DNA of 64,000 bases from Pseudodesulfovibrio alkaliphilus (GTDB taxonomy: Bacteria; Desulfobacterota; Desulfovibrionia; Desulfovibrionales; Desulfovibrionaceae): NCBI RefSeq assembly GCF_009729555.1, contig NZ_WODC01000010.1, positions 1-64,000 of the forward strand, written 5' to 3'. Below the pieces are notes generated by a model that worked only from the letters and a program-made list of their open reading frames with translations, was not told the origin of the DNA and made no database searches. Every line of letters begins with the position of its first letter. Position 1 is the stretch's first letter. The position numbers were made by a program, and so were the translations under genes. This document shows, piece by piece, positions 62,913-64,000 of the stretch.

Positions 62913-64000
62913 ATGCGCCACCGTTTCATACCGGACCTGACAGAGGACCAGATCGCGGCCATCCAGCTTGAGGGTCTTGTCTGGACCGTGAACCACGCCT
63001 TTGGCGGCAGTCCCTTCTACCGATCGCGCCTTGAGGCCATGGGCATCGCTCCCGGCGACATCGCCTCCCTGGACGACATCCGCAAGCTGCCCTTCACCAC
63101 GGCCGACGATCTCAAGGACGGCTACCCCATGCCCCTGCTCTCCGTGCCCGAGAGGGATGTGGTTCGCATCCACGGCTCAAGCGGCACCACGGGCAAGCGA
63201 AAGATCCTGGCCTACACCCAAAGCGACATCGATCTGTGGAAGGACATGTTCGCCCGCTGCTTCGAGCTGGCCGGTCTGACCCGCGAGGACCGGGTGCAGA
63301 TCTGCGTGGGCTACGGACTCTGGACAGCCGGGGCCGGATTCCAGCTCGGCTGCGAACGCTTCGGAGCCATGGCCCTGCCTGTCGGTCCCGGTCTGCTGGA
63401 GATTCAGCTCCAGATGCTGACGGACCTCAAGTCCACCTGCCTGTGTTCCACCGCGTCCATGGCCCTGCTCATGGGCGAGGAGGTGCACAAACAGGGACTG
63501 GCCGAGCGCCTCGCCCTGAAGCGGGCCATCTTCGGAGCCGAGACCCACACCCCCAAGATGCGCCGCCAGTTCGAGCAGTCCCTCGGCCTTGAACACAGCT
63601 TCGACATCATCGGCATGACCGAGCTTTATGGCCCGGGCACGGGCCTGGAGTGCGAGGCCCACGAGGGCATCCACTACTGGGCCGACCTCTTCATCCTTGA
63701 GATCCTGGACCCCGAGACCCTTGCGCCCGTGGCTCCGGGCGAGGTGGGCGAGATGGTGGTCACATCGCTACGCAAGGAGGCCTCGCCCCTCATCCGCTAC
63801 CGCACCCGCGACCTGACCCGGCTCATCCCCGGCCCCTGCCCCTGCGGCGTGTCCATGCCGCGCATCGACAGGATCATGGGCCGCAGCGACGACATGTTCA
63901 TCTTCCGGGGCGTGAACATCTACCCCGGCCAGATCGGCTCGGTGTTGGAAGGCTTCCCGGAACTCTCGGCAGAATACCAAATCTCCCTGACCCGCCGCGA
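62913..64000 (+). CDS. paaK: Phenylacetate-CoA ligase family enzyme, C-terminus beyond window
   Basis: An open frame from ATG 62913 (AAGGAG 7 bp upstream) runs 362 codons off the right edge. It shows the ANL adenylation signatures of PaaK-like enzymes: PFYRSRLEAMGI, LPFTTADDLKDGYP, the P-loop VRIHGSSGTTGKRK near residue 90, GMTELYGPGTGLEC, and YRTRDLTRLIPGPCPCG, then GRSDDMFIFRGVNIYPGQI. It activates an aryl acid with ATP and CoA; in deltaproteobacteria such proteins often have aryl-acetate substrates such as phenylacetate or indoleacetate. About 60-70 C-terminal residues are probably missing. Confidence 0.9.
   Translation, partial: MRHRFIPDLTEDQIAAIQLEGLVWTVNHAFGGSPFYRSRLEAMGIAPGDIASLDDIRKLPFTTADDLKDGYPMPLLSVPERDVVRIHGSSGTTGKRKILAYTQSDIDLWKDMFARCFELAGLTREDRVQICVGYGLWTAGAGFQLGCERFGAMALPVGPGLLEIQLQMLTDLKSTCLCSTASMALLMGEEVHKQGLAERLALKRAIFGAETHTPKMRRQFEQSLGLEHSFDIIGMTELYGPGTGLECEAHEGIHYWADLFILEILDPETLAPVAPGEVGEMVVTSLRKEASPLIRYRTRDLTRLIPGPCPCGVSMPRIDRIMGRSDDMFIFRGVNIYPGQIGSVLEGFPELSAEYQISLTRR

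Overview
The window looks like a chromosomal segment of a GC-rich, anaerobic deltaproteobacterium, most likely a Desulfovibrionaceae member (Desulfovibrio/Pseudodesulfovibrio-like). This rests on gene content: selenocysteine machinery (selA, selB), the DKFP route into aromatic amino acids (a DhnA-type aldolase plus 3-dehydroquinate synthase II) fused into a phe-tyr-trp supraoperon, a B12-riboswitch-controlled cobaltochelatase/cobalt ECF transporter operon, and the characteristic GC-rich intergenic repeats. The species is an inference.

Layout. 1-1262: the end of an integrated element (partial minus-strand DUF6538-type tyrosine integrase running off the left edge) abutting the 3' end of tRNA-Leu(CAG). 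1743-10568: housekeeping genes (AEC permease, tRNA-Arg(UCU), folC, selA, M18 aminopeptidase, VOC protein, selB, SYLF lipoprotein, tRNA-His(GUG)). 10569-19230: murA, then a tightly coupled six-gene cluster (GT-C-like membrane protein, AsnB-type amidotransferase, methyltransferase, GT2, sulfotransferase, LPG-synthase-type membrane protein) that looks like a biosynthetic unit for a modified envelope glycoconjugate. 19255-23232 (minus): cobalamin riboswitch, His-rich CbiK, CbiM, an accessory periplasmic protein, CbiQ, CbiO. 23539-29920: cfa, then a GntR/FCD regulator with its own palindromic operator and a choline-to-glycine-betaine operon (betA, betB, choline/betaine-binding protein). 29963-36642: a TPR protein with two degenerate GGDEF domains, panC, panD, metK, and a MarR/O-methyltransferase pair with a perfect 21-bp palindrome between them. 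36694-42069: a periplasmic binding protein and the split biotin locus (bioC, esterase, bioF on minus; bioA, bioD on plus). 42066-45211 (minus): an EAL phosphodiesterase, P-II protein and amtB behind a sigma-54 promoter.

45458-57814 is the highlight: a leader peptide whose codons 11-20 read [10 protein letters not shown], followed by a strong intrinsic terminator, precedes aroA', aroB', pheA, aroA, tyrA, trpE, trpG, trpD, trpC, trpF, trpB, trpA. This looks like one ribosome-mediated attenuator sensing all three aromatic amino acids for the whole pathway. A second terminator with a mutually exclusive pairing partner separates tyrA from trpE.

57827-59397: an AT-rich insert (unknown membrane protein plus an orphan YefM-type antitoxin) bounded by two inverted copies of an approximately 120-bp GC-rich repeat. 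59458-64000: a GT39-type glycosyltransferase, an alpha/beta hydrolase lipoprotein, prepilin peptidase, and the start of a phenylacetate-CoA ligase-like gene cut by the right edge.
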